A stretch of DNA of 64,000 bases, taken from the NCBI RefSeq assembly GCF_014207985.1, contig NZ_JACHMI010000001.1, forward strand, positions 9,221,001 through 9,285,000, given 5' to 3'. Positions 51,906-61,231 of this stretch are shown here, in pieces. Source of the DNA: Nonomuraea rubra (GTDB lineage Bacteria; Actinomycetota; Actinomycetes; Streptosporangiales; Streptosporangiaceae). Made by a program: the position numbers and the translations under genes. Under the pieces are notes generated by a model. It was not told the origin of the DNA. It searched no databases and was given only the letters and a program-made list of their open reading frames with translations. Position 1 is the first letter of the stretch. The number at the start of each line of letters is the position of its first letter.

Positions 51906-52808
51906 ATGGATTTGTCAGGGAAAGTTGCTGTGGTCACCGGTGCCGGCCGGGGTCTCGGCCGCGCGTACGCCGAGGCGCTGGCCGGAGCCGGTGCGGCCGT
52001 GGTGGTCAACGACGCCGACGCCGCGACCGCCGCCGAGGCGGCCGCGGCGATCCGGGAGGCGGGCGGCCGGGCGGTGGCGGCGCCGGGGGCGGTCGGCGGC
52101 ACGGAGGTGGCCGAGAGCCTGGTGGCCACGGCGGTGGCGGAGTTCGGCCGGCTGGACGTGCTGGTGACCAACGCCGGCGTGCTGCGTGACCGGGTGCTGT
52201 GGAAGATGTCCGACGACGACTTCGACACCGTCATCGACGTGCACCTGCGCGGCACGTTCAGCTGCGCCAGGGCGGCGGCCACCAGGATGCGCGAGCAGGG
52301 CGAGGGTGGGCGGCTGATCCTCATCTCCTCCCCCGCCGGGCAGCGCGGCAACTTCGGCCAGACGAACTACGCCGCCGCCAAGGCCGGCATCGTCGCCATG
52401 GCCCGCACCTGGGCGATGGAGCTGGCCAGGGCGCACATCACGGTCAACGCGGTGGTGCCGGTGGCCGCCACCGAGATGACCAGGACCATCCCCGCGTTCG
52501 CGCCGGTGCTGGAGGAGGCCGAGCGCACGGGCGCGCCGCTGCCCGGCTGGCTGCGCAGGGACGAGGGCCTGGGCACCGTCGAGGACGTGGCCGGGCTGAT
52601 CGTCTACCTCGCCTCCGACGCCTCGGCGGAGGTGACGGGGCAGGCGATCGGGATCGGCGGCGACAGGCTCGCCCTCTGGTCGCATCCGGCCGAGAAGGCC
52701 GTGGCCTACGCCGACGGCGGCTGGAGCGCCGACGCCATCGCGGCCGCCTGGGGCGACTTCGAGCCCGAGACGTACGGCATCCCCGCACCCAAGGTGCCGG
52801 CGCCGTGA
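51906..52808 (+). CDS. SDR of the 3-hydroxyacyl-CoA dehydrogenase/FabG type
   Basis: The ATG at 51906 follows GAGGTGA. The 300-residue protein has TGAGRGLG for NAD(P), VTNAGVLRD, ISSPAG and NYAAAK for catalysis. The C-terminal extension (WSHPAEKAVAYADGGWSADAIAAAWG) resembles the SDR part of multifunctional beta-oxidation proteins, suggesting a hydroxyacyl-CoA substrate. It is the first gene of the operon facing the PaaX-type regulator, and its stop overlaps the next start (GTGA). Confidence 0.92.
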   Translation: MDLSGKVAVVTGAGRGLGRAYAEALAGAGAAVVVNDADAATAAEAAAAIREAGGRAVAAPGAVGGTEVAESLVATAVAEFGRLDVLVTNAGVLRDRVLWKMSDDDFDTVIDVHLRGTFSCARAAATRMREQGEGGRLILISSPAGQRGNFGQTNYAAAKAGIVAMARTWAMELARAHITVNAVVPVAATEMTRTIPAFAPVLEEAERTGAPLPGWLRRDEGLGTVEDVAGLIVYLASDASAEVTGQAIGIGGDRLALWSHPAEKAVAYADGGWSADAIAAAWGDFEPETYGIPAPKVPAP

Positions 52809-53683
52809 ACCTCGACGAGCTCACCGCCATCGACGTGCACACCCACGCCGAGATCTCCAGGGACGGCCACACCTCGCTCAGCCACGAGCTGTTCGGCGCC
52901 TCCGCGGAGTACTTCGGCTCGCACGAGCGCCCCACCATCGACCGGATGGCCGCCTACTACCGGGAGCGGCGGATGGCGGCGGTGGTGTTCACCGTGGACG
53001 CCGAGCACGCCACCGGCCACCCGCGCATCTCCAACGAGGAGATCGCCGAGAGCTGCGCGGAGCACGCCGACGTGCTGATCCCGTTCGGCAGCATCGACCC
53101 GCACAAGGGCCGGGCGGGCGCCCGCGAGGCCCGCCGGCTCGTCGAGGAGCACGGCGTCAAGGGCTTCAAGTTCCACCCCAGCATCCAGGGCTTCGACCCG
53201 AACGACCGGCTGGCCTACCCGCTGTACGAGGTGATCGAGGAGCTGGGCGCGATCGCGCTGTTCCACACCGGCCAGACCGGCATCGGCGCGGGCGTGCCCG
53301 GCGGGGCCGGGGTACGGCTCAGGCACTCCAACCCGATGCTGGTCGACGACGTGGCCGTGGACTTCCCCCACCTGAAGATCATCCTCGCGCATCCGTCGTT
53401 CCCCTGGCAGGACGAGGCCCTGGCCGTCGCCACCCACAAGCCGTCGGTCCACATCGACCTGTCCGGCTGGTCGCCCAAGTACTTCCCGCCCCAGCTCGTC
53501 CGCTACGCCAACACCCTGCTCAAGGACAAGGTGCTGTTCGGCTCCGACTACCCCGTGATCACCCCGGACCGCTGGCTCAAGGACTTCGCCGCCCTCGACA
53601 TCAAACCCGAGGTCCGCCCCAAAATCCTCAAGGACAATGCCGCCCGCCTGCTCGGCCTCACCTCGAAGGAGACCCAGGAATGA
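52805..53683 (+). CDS. Metal-dependent amidohydrolase (ACMSD/resorcylate-decarboxylase-like)
   Basis: The GTG at 52805 overlaps the SDR stop. The 292-residue protein is an amidohydrolase_2 TIM barrel: metal ligands His 12 and His 14 (IDVHTHAE), then GFKFHPSIQGF, LFHTGQTG, LAHPSFPW and the final Asp in FGSDYPVI. Relatives decarboxylate hydroxybenzoates or aminocarboxymuconate semialdehyde, or hydrolyse lactones. In this operon it could remove a carboxyl group or open a ring of the aromatic or cyclic substrate. Its stop overlaps the MaoC gene start. Confidence 0.9.
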   Translation: MNLDELTAIDVHTHAEISRDGHTSLSHELFGASAEYFGSHERPTIDRMAAYYRERRMAAVVFTVDAEHATGHPRISNEEIAESCAEHADVLIPFGSIDPHKGRAGAREARRLVEEHGVKGFKFHPSIQGFDPNDRLAYPLYEVIEELGAIALFHTGQTGIGAGVPGGAGVRLRHSNPMLVDDVAVDFPHLKIILAHPSFPWQDEALAVATHKPSVHIDLSGWSPKYFPPQLVRYANTLLKDKVLFGSDYPVITPDRWLKDFAALDIKPEVRPKILKDNAARLLGLTSKETQE

Positions 53684-54138
53684 CCACCACCGCCGACGGC
53701 CTGACCGGGATCAGGGCCCTGGCCGGCCAGGACCTCGGCCACACCGGCTGGCTGGAGATCGGCCAGGACCGGGTGAACACGTTCGCCGACGCCACCGACG
53801 ACCACCAGTGGATCCACACCGACCAGGAGAAGGCCAAGGCGGGCCCGTTCGGCGGCACGATCGCGCACGGCTACCTCACGCTCGCCCTGGTCATCCCGCT
53901 CTTCGGCGAGCTGCTCGAGATCGGCGGCGTCCGGATGAGCATCAACTACGGCCTGGACAAGGTGCGCTTCCCCGCCCCGGTCAAGGTCGGCGCCAGGATC
54001 CGCCTGGCCGGCCGGGTCGCCGAGGTCGAGGACGTGCCCGGCGACGGCGTCCAGATGCACATGGACTTCACCGTCGAGATCGACGGCGAGCCCAAGCCCG
54101 CCTGCGTCGCCCGCGCCATCTACCGCCACTACGCCTGA
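53680..54138 (+). CDS. MaoC-like hydratase/dehydratase
   Basis: The 152-residue hot-dog protein carries the MaoC/R-hydratase motif: Asp and His in the stretch TDDHQWIHTDQEKAKAG, followed by FGGTIAHGYLTLAL. It adds or removes water at an enoyl-CoA. Overlap with the amidohydrolase stop (ATGA) shows tight coupling. With the SDR and CoA ligase it completes part of a beta-oxidation-like path. Confidence 0.93.
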   Translation: MTTTADGLTGIRALAGQDLGHTGWLEIGQDRVNTFADATDDHQWIHTDQEKAKAGPFGGTIAHGYLTLALVIPLFGELLEIGGVRMSINYGLDKVRFPAPVKVGARIRLAGRVAEVEDVPGDGVQMHMDFTVEIDGEPKPACVARAIYRHYA

Positions 54139-54173
54139 GCCCCTTCCCCGCCCCCCCACGAACGGGATCACGC

Positions 54174-55478
54174 ATGTCCGACCCCACCCAGCTACGCCGC
54201 GCCGTGGCCTCCAGCTTCCTCGGCAGCGTCATCGAGTACTACGACTTCCTCCTCTACGCCACCGCCTCCGCCCTGGTGTTCGGCAAGGTCTTCTTCTCCA
54301 ACCTGAGCCCGCTGGCCGCCACGGTCGCCAGCCTCGGCACGTTCGCGACCGGCTACCTGGCGCGGCCGCTCGGCGGCGTCATCTTCGGCCACTTCGGCGA
54401 CCGGCTCGGCCGCAAGCGCATGCTGGTGCTGACCATGACGCTCATGGGCGTGGCCAGCACCCTCATCGGCGTGCTGCCGACGTACGACCAGATCGGCACC
54501 CTCGCCCCCGTCGTGCTCGTGCTGCTGCGCGTGGCGCAGGGCGTCGCCGTCGGCGGCGAGTGGGGCGGCGCTGTGCTCATGTCGGCCGAGCACGCGACCG
54601 GCCGGCGCGGCCTGTGGGCCAGCTTCACCAACGCCGGCGCGCCGTTCGGCATGCTGCTGTCCACGGCGGCGCTCAACGGCAGCGCGGCGATGATGGACGA
54701 GCAGGCGTTCCTGAGCTGGGGCTGGCGCATCCCGTTCCTGCTGAGCATCGTGCTGCTGGCGATCGGCCTGTTCGTGCGGGCCAGGGTCGAGGAGACGCCC
54801 GTCTTCGCCTCCGCCGCGTCGGACTCGGCGCCGCGCCCCGCGCCGCTGCTGGACGTGCTGCGCCACCACCCCAGGGCGCTGCTGCTCGGCATCGGGGTCG
54901 GGCTGTCGCCGTTCGTGCTGCAGGGCACGCTGACCACGTTCCTCGTCTCGTACGGGGTGCAGGCCGGGTTCGCGCGGCAGCAGGTGCTCAACGGGCTCAC
55001 GCTGTCGTCCGGGCTCGCGGTCCTCGGCATCGTCGGCTGGTCCGCGCTGTCGGACCGGGTGGGCCGCCGCCCGATCGTGCTGGCCGGCGCCGTGGCCGCC
55101 GCCGCGTACGCGTTCGCGATCTTCCCGCTGGCCGGCTCCGGCAGCGTCGGGCTGCTCACGCTCGCCCTCGTGCTCGGGCAGTCGATCATCCACCCGATGA
55201 CGTACGGGCCGCTCGCCGCGCTGTACGCCGAACTGTTCGCCACGCGCAGCCGCTACACCGGCGCCTCGCTCGGCTACCAGATCGCCGGGCTCGGCGCGGG
55301 GCTGGCCCCGCTGCTGTTCGCCCAGATCCAGGCCTCCACCGGGGGTGGCGGCACCGGGCTGATCTCCGCCGTCATCGCCGGGTTCTGCCTGCTGACCGTG
55401 GTGTGCACGGTGGCGCTGCGGGAGACGAGCCGTACCGATCTGGTGTCCGCCGCCGGCCACAGCGGCGTCCCCCGCTAG
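54174..55478 (+). CDS. MHS-family MFS transporter (organic acid uptake)
   Basis: The 434-residue protein shows the metabolite-H+ symporter signature: SFLGSVIEYYDFLLYATASALVF at the start, GYLARPLGGVIFGHFGDRLGRKRML (motif A) and LLRVAQGVAVGGEWGGAVLMSAEHA. Twelve helices are expected. Relatives import shikimate, alpha-ketoglutarate, citrate or aromatic acids with protons. It probably imports the acid that the next gene activates with CoA. Confidence 0.93.
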   Translation: MSDPTQLRRAVASSFLGSVIEYYDFLLYATASALVFGKVFFSNLSPLAATVASLGTFATGYLARPLGGVIFGHFGDRLGRKRMLVLTMTLMGVASTLIGVLPTYDQIGTLAPVVLVLLRVAQGVAVGGEWGGAVLMSAEHATGRRGLWASFTNAGAPFGMLLSTAALNGSAAMMDEQAFLSWGWRIPFLLSIVLLAIGLFVRARVEETPVFASAASDSAPRPAPLLDVLRHHPRALLLGIGVGLSPFVLQGTLTTFLVSYGVQAGFARQQVLNGLTLSSGLAVLGIVGWSALSDRVGRRPIVLAGAVAAAAYAFAIFPLAGSGSVGLLTLALVLGQSIIHPMTYGPLAALYAELFATRSRYTGASLGYQIAGLGAGLAPLLFAQIQASTGGGGTGLISAVIAGFCLLTVVCTVALRETSRTDLVSAAGHSGVPR

Positions 55479-55490
55479 GAGCAGACCCTC

Positions 55491-57008
55491 ATGCGCAACG
55501 CCGGACTGGGCGGCTGGCCCGCCCGCCGCGCCCTGATGACCCCGGACCGCACGGCGTTCGTCTCCGGCGAGCGCGTCGTCACCTTCGCCGAGGTCCACGA
55601 GCGCACGACGCGCCTGGCCGCCCGGCTGCGGCGGGCCGGGGTGGCGGCCGGGGACCGGGTCGCCTACCTGGGGCCCAACCACGTCGCCTTCGCCGAGACC
55701 CTGTTCGCCGCGCACGTGCTCGGCGCCGTGTTCGTGCCGCTCAACTTCCGCCTGGCGGCGCCCGAGATCGCGTACATGCTGGCGGACTCGGGCGCGGCCG
55801 TGCTGGTCCACGCCCCCGAGTGCGCCGCCGCCGTACGCGGGCTCCGGGACACCCCCGCCACCGTGGTGGCCCTGGCCGATCCCGGGCCCGGCGAGCACGC
55901 GTACGAGGACTGGCTGGCGGAGGACGGCCGGGCCGAGGTGATCGACGTGCCGGTCACCCTCGACGACCCGGCCCTGATCCTCTACACCTCCGGCACCACC
56001 GGGCGGCCCAAGGGCGCCGTCCTCACCCACGGCAACCTGGTCTGGAACTGCTACAACCTGCTCGTCGGCGTGGACCTGCGCAGCGACGAGGTGACGCTGG
56101 TCAGCGCCCCGCTCTTCCACGTGGCCGCGCTGAACCAGACGCTGCTGCCGACGTTCCTCAAGGGCGGCCGCTCGGTGATCATGCCGTCGTGGGACGTGGA
56201 CCGCTGCTACGACCTCATCGCCGAGCACGGCGTCACCTGGATGTTCGGCGTGACGACGATGTTCGCGGCGCTCGCCCGCTCGCCGCGCTGGGCCGGCGCC
56301 GACCTGTCCTCCGTGCGCACGCTGATGGCCGGGGGCGCGCCCGTGCCGCCTGCGCTGATCCGCACCTACCAGGAGCGCGGGCTGGTGTTCTGCCAGGGGT
56401 ACGGCCTCACCGAGACCGCCCCCGGCGCCACGTTCCTGGAGCCGAGCCAGAGCGTCCGCAAGGCCGGCTCGGCGGGGGTTCCGGTCTTCTTCGCGAACGT
56501 GCGCGTGGTCCGCCCCGACCTCACCGACACCGCTCCCGGCGAGCCGGGCGAGGTCCTCATCCAGGGCCCGAACGTCACCCCCGGCTACTGGAACAATCCA
56601 GCCGCCACCCGGGCCGCGTTCGCCGAGGGCGGCTGGTTCCGCTCCGGCGACCTCGCCACCCGGGACACCGACGGCCACCTCCACATCGTGGACCGGGCCA
56701 AGGACATGTTCATCTCCGGCGGCGAGAACGTGTACCCGGCCGAGGTCGAGGGCGTGCTCGCCGAGCATCCCGGCGTGGCGGAGGCGGCCGTGGTCGGCGT
56801 GCCCGACGCGACCTGGGGCGAGGTCGGGCACGCCTTCGTCATCCCCAGGCCCGGCGCGCGCGTCACCGGCGACGGGCTGCGCGGCTTCCTGCTCGGCCGG
56901 CTGGCCAAGTACAAGATCCCCCGCTACTTCGACGTCGTGGAGGACCTGCCGCGCACCGGCTCCGGCAAGATCCGCAAGCCCGAGCTGCGCGCCCGCGCGG
57001 CCCGCTAG
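55491..57008 (+). CDS. Acyl-CoA synthetase (AMP-forming)
   Basis: The 505-residue enzyme of the ANL superfamily has the P-loop LYTSGTTGRPKGAVLTHGN, the QGYGLTETAPG motif, GDLATRDTDGHLHIVDRAKDMFI with the hinge, and the catalytic Lys in GSGKIRKPEL near the end. It activates a carboxylic acid via the adenylate to the CoA ester. Last gene of the PaaX-regulated group; 12 bp after the transporter gene. Specificity (benzoate-like, medium-chain or other) cannot be called. Confidence 0.94.
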   Translation: MRNAGLGGWPARRALMTPDRTAFVSGERVVTFAEVHERTTRLAARLRRAGVAAGDRVAYLGPNHVAFAETLFAAHVLGAVFVPLNFRLAAPEIAYMLADSGAAVLVHAPECAAAVRGLRDTPATVVALADPGPGEHAYEDWLAEDGRAEVIDVPVTLDDPALILYTSGTTGRPKGAVLTHGNLVWNCYNLLVGVDLRSDEVTLVSAPLFHVAALNQTLLPTFLKGGRSVIMPSWDVDRCYDLIAEHGVTWMFGVTTMFAALARSPRWAGADLSSVRTLMAGGAPVPPALIRTYQERGLVFCQGYGLTETAPGATFLEPSQSVRKAGSAGVPVFFANVRVVRPDLTDTAPGEPGEVLIQGPNVTPGYWNNPAATRAAFAEGGWFRSGDLATRDTDGHLHIVDRAKDMFISGGENVYPAEVEGVLAEHPGVAEAAVVGVPDATWGEVGHAFVIPRPGARVTGDGLRGFLLGRLAKYKIPRYFDVVEDLPRTGSGKIRKPELRARAAR

Positions 57009-57035
57009 GCGGCACGCCCGCCCTACGATGTGATC

Positions 57036-58091
57036 GTGACTCCGACTCCTCGGCGCGCGCCCCGCTCCGCCGCCCGCGGCGCAGCCGCACCCAGCATCCG
57101 GGATGTCGCGGCGGCCGCGGGAGTGTCGTACCAGACCGTCTCGCGCGTGCTGAACGAGTCGCCGCGGGTGCGGCCGGAGACCCGCACGGCGGTGCTGGCG
57201 GCGATCGAGAGCCTCGGCTTCCGCCCCAGCCGCACCGCGCGCGCCCTGAGCCTGGGCCGCGCCCGCGGCATCACCGTGGTCACCTCCAACACCATCCTGT
57301 ACGGCTACGCGGCCACGCTGCAGGGCCTGGAGGAGGCCGCCAGGGCCGAGGGCATGGCCATGGGCATCAGGGTCGTGGAGTCGGCCGCGCCCGCCGAGGT
57401 GAAGCAGACCGTCGAGCACGTCTCCGACGCCAGCGCGGGCGGGGTGGTGGTGATCGCGTTCGACCCGCTCGGCGTGGCGGTCCTGGAGGCGCTGCCCGAG
57501 CACGTCCCGGCCGTGGCAGCCGCCGAGCCGGCCGCGCCCGACCGGGGCCGCGTCGCCATCGCGCTCGACGAGCGCCGCGCCGCCGCCGACGCCACCCAGC
57601 ACCTGCTGGACCTCGGCCACCGCACCGTCCACCACGTCGCCATCCCGTCCGAGGGCGGGGGCGCCGTGCCCGGCGGGCGGCTGGCCGGGTGGCGTGACGC
57701 GCTGCGGGCGGCGGGGGCCGGCATCCCCGAGCTGATCGGATGCGGGTGGGACATCCGCTCGGCGTACGCCGCCGGGCAGCGGCTGGCCGCCTCGCCGGAC
57801 GTCACCGCGATCCTGTGCGGCAACGACGACATCGCCCAGGGGGTGCGCAGGGCGCTGTACGACGCGGGCAAGGACGTGCCGGGTGACGTCAGCATCGTGG
57901 GGTTCGACGACATCCCCGGGTCGGCGTACTGGACGCCGGCGCTGACCACCGTGCGCATGGACTTCGCGGGCCTGGGCCGGGCCTGCTTCCACGCGGCGGT
58001 GGCCGAGCTGACCGGCGGGCCGCAGCCCGAGCCCGCGCTCACCCCGCCGGCCCTCGTGCTGCGCGAGTCCACCGCCCCGCCGCCCGGCTGA
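57036..58091 (+). CDS. LacI-family transcriptional regulator (probable galactoside regulator)
   Basis: I use the GTG at 57036 (351 residues); one at 57030 is also possible. No ribosome site is present, and TACGAT (57024-57029) is placed as a -10 for a leaderless start at 57036. The helix-turn-helix SIRDVAAAAGVSYQTVSRVLN and hinge RPSRTARALSLGRARG are typical. The sugar-binding domain ends with SIVGFDDIPGSAYWTPALTTVRMDF. Downstream lie paired palindromes and an alpha-galactosidase-ABC operon, the likely target. Confidence 0.92.
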   Translation: MTPTPRRAPRSAARGAAAPSIRDVAAAAGVSYQTVSRVLNESPRVRPETRTAVLAAIESLGFRPSRTARALSLGRARGITVVTSNTILYGYAATLQGLEEAARAEGMAMGIRVVESAAPAEVKQTVEHVSDASAGGVVVIAFDPLGVAVLEALPEHVPAVAAAEPAAPDRGRVAIALDERRAAADATQHLLDLGHRTVHHVAIPSEGGGAVPGGRLAGWRDALRAAGAGIPELIGCGWDIRSAYAAGQRLAASPDVTAILCGNDDIAQGVRRALYDAGKDVPGDVSIVGFDDIPGSAYWTPALTTVRMDFAGLGRACFHAAVAELTGGPQPEPALTPPALVLRESTAPPPG

Positions 58092-58142
58092 CCCCGAGGC
58101 GGGCTACGATCTTGGTAAGCCGCGCCGACGGAGGGAATGACG

Positions 58143-58970
58143 ATGGTGCCCACCCTTCCCCGCAGGGCCTTCATGACGGTGGCTGCCGCGGACCTGCTCG
58201 TGGCGCTGGTGGTGGTCTCGGGCCTGCTGGCCGTCACGCCGGCGGGGGTGGTGGCCGCGGCACTCGTCACGCCGTTCTCCCTCGTGGGATACGTGACCGC
58301 GTACCGGCTGTTCAGGTCCGCCCGTGAGGCCGGCGCCGCACCCCGGGACGCGCTGGGGGCGATCGGCGAGGCTCTGGTGCCGCTGCCGGTGCGCATGCTG
58401 ATGCGGGCGGAGCGCGCGAACCTGGCCGGCGTCGGGCTGTGGGCCAGGCGGCGGGTGGACGGGGTACCGCCGGGCGGTGCCGCGCTGCCGTACGCGAGGG
58501 AGCAGCGGCCGCTGCTGTGGATGCTGCTGTTCGCCGTGGTCGTGCAGGCGGTCGCGCTCGAGTGGATGGTGGCGGCCATGGAGGCGCCGGCCGGGCTGCG
58601 TGCGGTCGTCCTGGCGGCCGACGTCTACAGCGTGCTGTTCGTGCTGGGCCTGGGCGCGGCGTGCGCCACCCGGCCGCACGTCGTCACCGATGACGAGCTG
58701 CGGATCCGGTACGCCGCCTACTTCGACCTGCGTGTCCCGCGCGAGCTCATCGCCTCCGTCAGGGCGAGCCGCAGCTTCGACGCGCGCGGCGTGGTCAGCG
58801 TCCGGGACGGCGGCCTCATGGTGGGGGTGGACGCGCAGACCAACCTGATCGTGCACCTGACGCGGCCGATCGCCGTGACCAGGCCGCTCGGCCGCCGCGA
58901 GCACGTCACCTCGATCCGCTTCTACGCCGAGGACCCGGCCGCCGCGCTGAAGAGCCTGACGACGCCGTAG
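58143..58970 (+). CDS. Integral membrane protein of unknown function
   Basis: The second ATG at 58143 has GGAGGGA at the right distance; the first (58137) sits too close. The 275-residue protein has two hydrophobic helices near the N-terminus and two more near residues 120-180 (LLWMLLFAVVVQAVALEWMVAAM, VYSVLFVLGLGAA). A C-terminal soluble domain (DDELRIRYAAYFDLRVPRELIASVRASRSF) resembles a PH-like fold seen in small actinobacterial membrane proteins. It lies between the LacI gene and the galactoside operon, but I cannot link it to sugar use. Confidence 0.8.
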   Translation: MVPTLPRRAFMTVAAADLLVALVVVSGLLAVTPAGVVAAALVTPFSLVGYVTAYRLFRSAREAGAAPRDALGAIGEALVPLPVRMLMRAERANLAGVGLWARRRVDGVPPGGAALPYAREQRPLLWMLLFAVVVQAVALEWMVAAMEAPAGLRAVVLAADVYSVLFVLGLGAACATRPHVVTDDELRIRYAAYFDLRVPRELIASVRASRSFDARGVVSVRDGGLMVGVDAQTNLIVHLTRPIAVTRPLGRREHVTSIRFYAEDPAAALKSLTTP

Positions 58971-59067
58971 CAGCGGCTCAGGCGCGGAATCCCGTCGGCT
59001 TCTGAGCACGGGATCCCGCGGCGAAACGCGCGTGTAACGATCCAGCAAAGAGGGTTCCCCCGCTGGC

Positions 59068-59113
59068 GTGTGACCGCTCACACTGAGGCTCAAGCATGTG
59101 ACCGGTCACATGC
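59068..59113. promoter_or_regulatory. Paired LacI-type operators of the alpha-galactosidase operon
   Basis: GTGTGACCGCTCACAC (59068-59083, arms perfect) and GCATGTGACCGGTCACATGC (59094-59113, perfect 20-bp palindrome) share the core TGTGACCGnTCACA. Centres are 28 bp apart. They precede the GH36 gene by about 20 bp and probably bind the LacI protein encoded at 57036. Confidence 0.85.
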
Positions 59114-59134
59114 CTCGGGAAAGCGAGTTCATTG

Positions 59135-61231
59135 ATGCCTGCTGACGTCGTCGAGACCGTGCGCTGGGGGCACACCGGCCTCACCGCCGTCGTGGAGATC
59201 CACCCGGATCGCCCGGTCGCGCTGCGCGAGCTGTCGGCGGGAGCGCCACCCGTCCTGACGGCCCGCGCGTCCCAGCCGCTGGTGGAGGTGCTGGTGCCCG
59301 GCGAGGGCCGGGCCAGGGCGTCCCAGCGGCTGTCGGAGACGGCGGTGGGCTGCCGGTTGCGGTACGCGGGCTCGGAGCAGTCCGGCGACGGCGGCTGGCA
59401 CGAGCTGCGCGTCCGGATGCGGGACGAGGTCTCAGGCCTGGCCGCCGAGCTGATCATGCGTTCGCCCGACGGCGTGCCGGCGGTGCGGGCGCAGGTCCGG
59501 GTGACCAACACCGGCGAGCACCCGGTGCCCCTGCTGGCGGTCACCTCGTTCGCCGCGGTCTTCCCCGGAAGCGGGATGAGCGGCCTCGACGTCCTGTACG
59601 CCGGCAGCGAGTGGCTCGGCGAGAACCGCTGGACCAGGCGCCCGCTCGCCGACCACGTCCCCGGCCTGGGCCTGCGCGAGCACGGCCAGCACGGCAAGGG
59701 CACGTTCGCCCTGACCAGCCAGGGCACCTGGTCGAGCGGCCGGCACGTGCCCATGGGCGGCCTGACCGACCGCGGCACCGGCCGCACGTGGCTGTGGCAG
59801 ATCGAGCACAACGGCCCGTGGCGCTGGGAGACGGGCGAGCGGCTGGACGGCGCGTACGTCGTCCTGTCCGGCCCGACGGACCTCGACCACCAGTGGAGCG
59901 AGCTGCTCGCCCCCGGCGAGTCGTTCACCACCGTGCCGGTCGCGATCGCCGTTTCCGGCGGCGGCGTGGAGGAGGCGGCGGCGGCGCTGACGGCGTACCG
60001 CCGCGCGCTGGTGCGCCCGCACCCCGACAGGGCCGCGCTGCCCGTCGTGTTCAACGACTACATGAACACGCTGATGGGCGACCCCACGACGGACAAGCTG
60101 CTGCCCCTGATCGACGCCGCCGCCGCGGCGGGCGCGCAGGTGTTCTGCGTGGACGCCGGCTGGTACGACGACGGCGGCGACTGGTGGGACAGCGTCGGCG
60201 AGTGGCTGCCCTCCCAGACCCGCTTCCCCCACGGCCTGGAGGAGGTCCTGGCCCGCATCACGAGCCACGGCATGATCCCGGGCCTGTGGCTGGAGCCCGA
60301 GGTGATCGGCGTACGCAGCCCGATGGCCGGCAAGCTGCCCGCGGAGGCGTTCCTGCAGCGCGGCGGCGTACGGCTGGCCGAGCACGGCCGCCACCACCTG
60401 GACCTGCGCCATCCCGCCGCGGTCGCGCACCTGGACCAGGTGGTGGACCGCCTGGTCGAGGAGCTGGGCGTCGGCTACTTCAAGCTCGACTACAACATAG
60501 ATCCTGGCGCCGGCACCGACAGGGACGCCACCAGCGTCGGCGCCGGGCTGCTCGCCCACAACCGGGCCCACCTCGCCTGGCTGGAGGGCGTCCTGGACCG
60601 GCACCCCCACCTGGTGCTGGAGAACTGCGGCTCGGGCGCGATGCGCATGGACTACGCGATGCTCTCGCGCCTGCAGCTGCAGTCCACCAGCGACCAGCAG
60701 GACTTCCTGCGTTACCCGCCGATCGCGGTCGCCGCGCCGCTGTCGATGCTGCCCGAGCAGGCCGCCAACTGGGCCTACCCGCAGCCGGGGATGAGCGGCG
60801 AGGAGATCGCGTTCACCATGGTCACCGGCATCCTCGGCCGCCTCTACCTGTCGGGCAACCTGCACCGGATGACGCCGGAGCAGTTCCGGCTGGTCGAGCG
60901 GGGCGTGCGGCTGCACCGGAGCCTGCGCGCCGGCCTGCTGCGCGCCACCCCGTGCTGGCCGCTCGGCCTGCCCGGCTGGGACGACCCCTGGCTCGCCCTC
61001 GGCCTGCGCACGGAGGGCGTGACCCACCTGGGCCTCTGGCGCCGCCCCGGAGCCCCGGAGACCACCGTCCTGCGCCTCCCCCACCTGGCCGGACACGACC
61101 TCACCACCGAGTTCGCCTACCCGGCGGCGGACGGCTGGGCCTGCTCCTGGGACCCGCGGGCCGCCGAGCTCACCGTCACCGCCACCGTCCCCCCTCCCAC
61201 CGCCCGCATCCTCCGTCTCCGCGCCCTCTGA
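59135..61231 (+). CDS. GH36 alpha-galactosidase
   Basis: ATG 59135 (698 residues) is preferred over the TTG at 59132. An N-terminal beta-supersandwich is followed by a TIM barrel. The nucleophile Asp 452 lies in YFKLDYNI and the acid/base Asp 520 in STSDQQD; CVDAGWYDDGGDWWDSVGEW and LENCGSGAMRMDY are further hallmarks. There is no signal peptide, so it hydrolyses imported alpha-galactosides such as raffinose or melibiose inside the cell. It heads an operon with a sugar ABC importer and is probably repressed through the operators just upstream. Confidence 0.95.
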   Translation: MPADVVETVRWGHTGLTAVVEIHPDRPVALRELSAGAPPVLTARASQPLVEVLVPGEGRARASQRLSETAVGCRLRYAGSEQSGDGGWHELRVRMRDEVSGLAAELIMRSPDGVPAVRAQVRVTNTGEHPVPLLAVTSFAAVFPGSGMSGLDVLYAGSEWLGENRWTRRPLADHVPGLGLREHGQHGKGTFALTSQGTWSSGRHVPMGGLTDRGTGRTWLWQIEHNGPWRWETGERLDGAYVVLSGPTDLDHQWSELLAPGESFTTVPVAIAVSGGGVEEAAAALTAYRRALVRPHPDRAALPVVFNDYMNTLMGDPTTDKLLPLIDAAAAAGAQVFCVDAGWYDDGGDWWDSVGEWLPSQTRFPHGLEEVLARITSHGMIPGLWLEPEVIGVRSPMAGKLPAEAFLQRGGVRLAEHGRHHLDLRHPAAVAHLDQVVDRLVEELGVGYFKLDYNIDPGAGTDRDATSVGAGLLAHNRAHLAWLEGVLDRHPHLVLENCGSGAMRMDYAMLSRLQLQSTSDQQDFLRYPPIAVAAPLSMLPEQAANWAYPQPGMSGEEIAFTMVTGILGRLYLSGNLHRMTPEQFRLVERGVRLHRSLRAGLLRATPCWPLGLPGWDDPWLALGLRTEGVTHLGLWRRPGAPETTVLRLPHLAGHDLTTEFAYPAADGWACSWDPRAAELTVTATVPPPTARILRLRAL

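Noticed and set aside
54192..57992. 1266-codon leftward frame opposite the MHS, CoA ligase and LacI genes
   Set aside because: Three clear family proteins lie on the other strand. The frame is a shadow.
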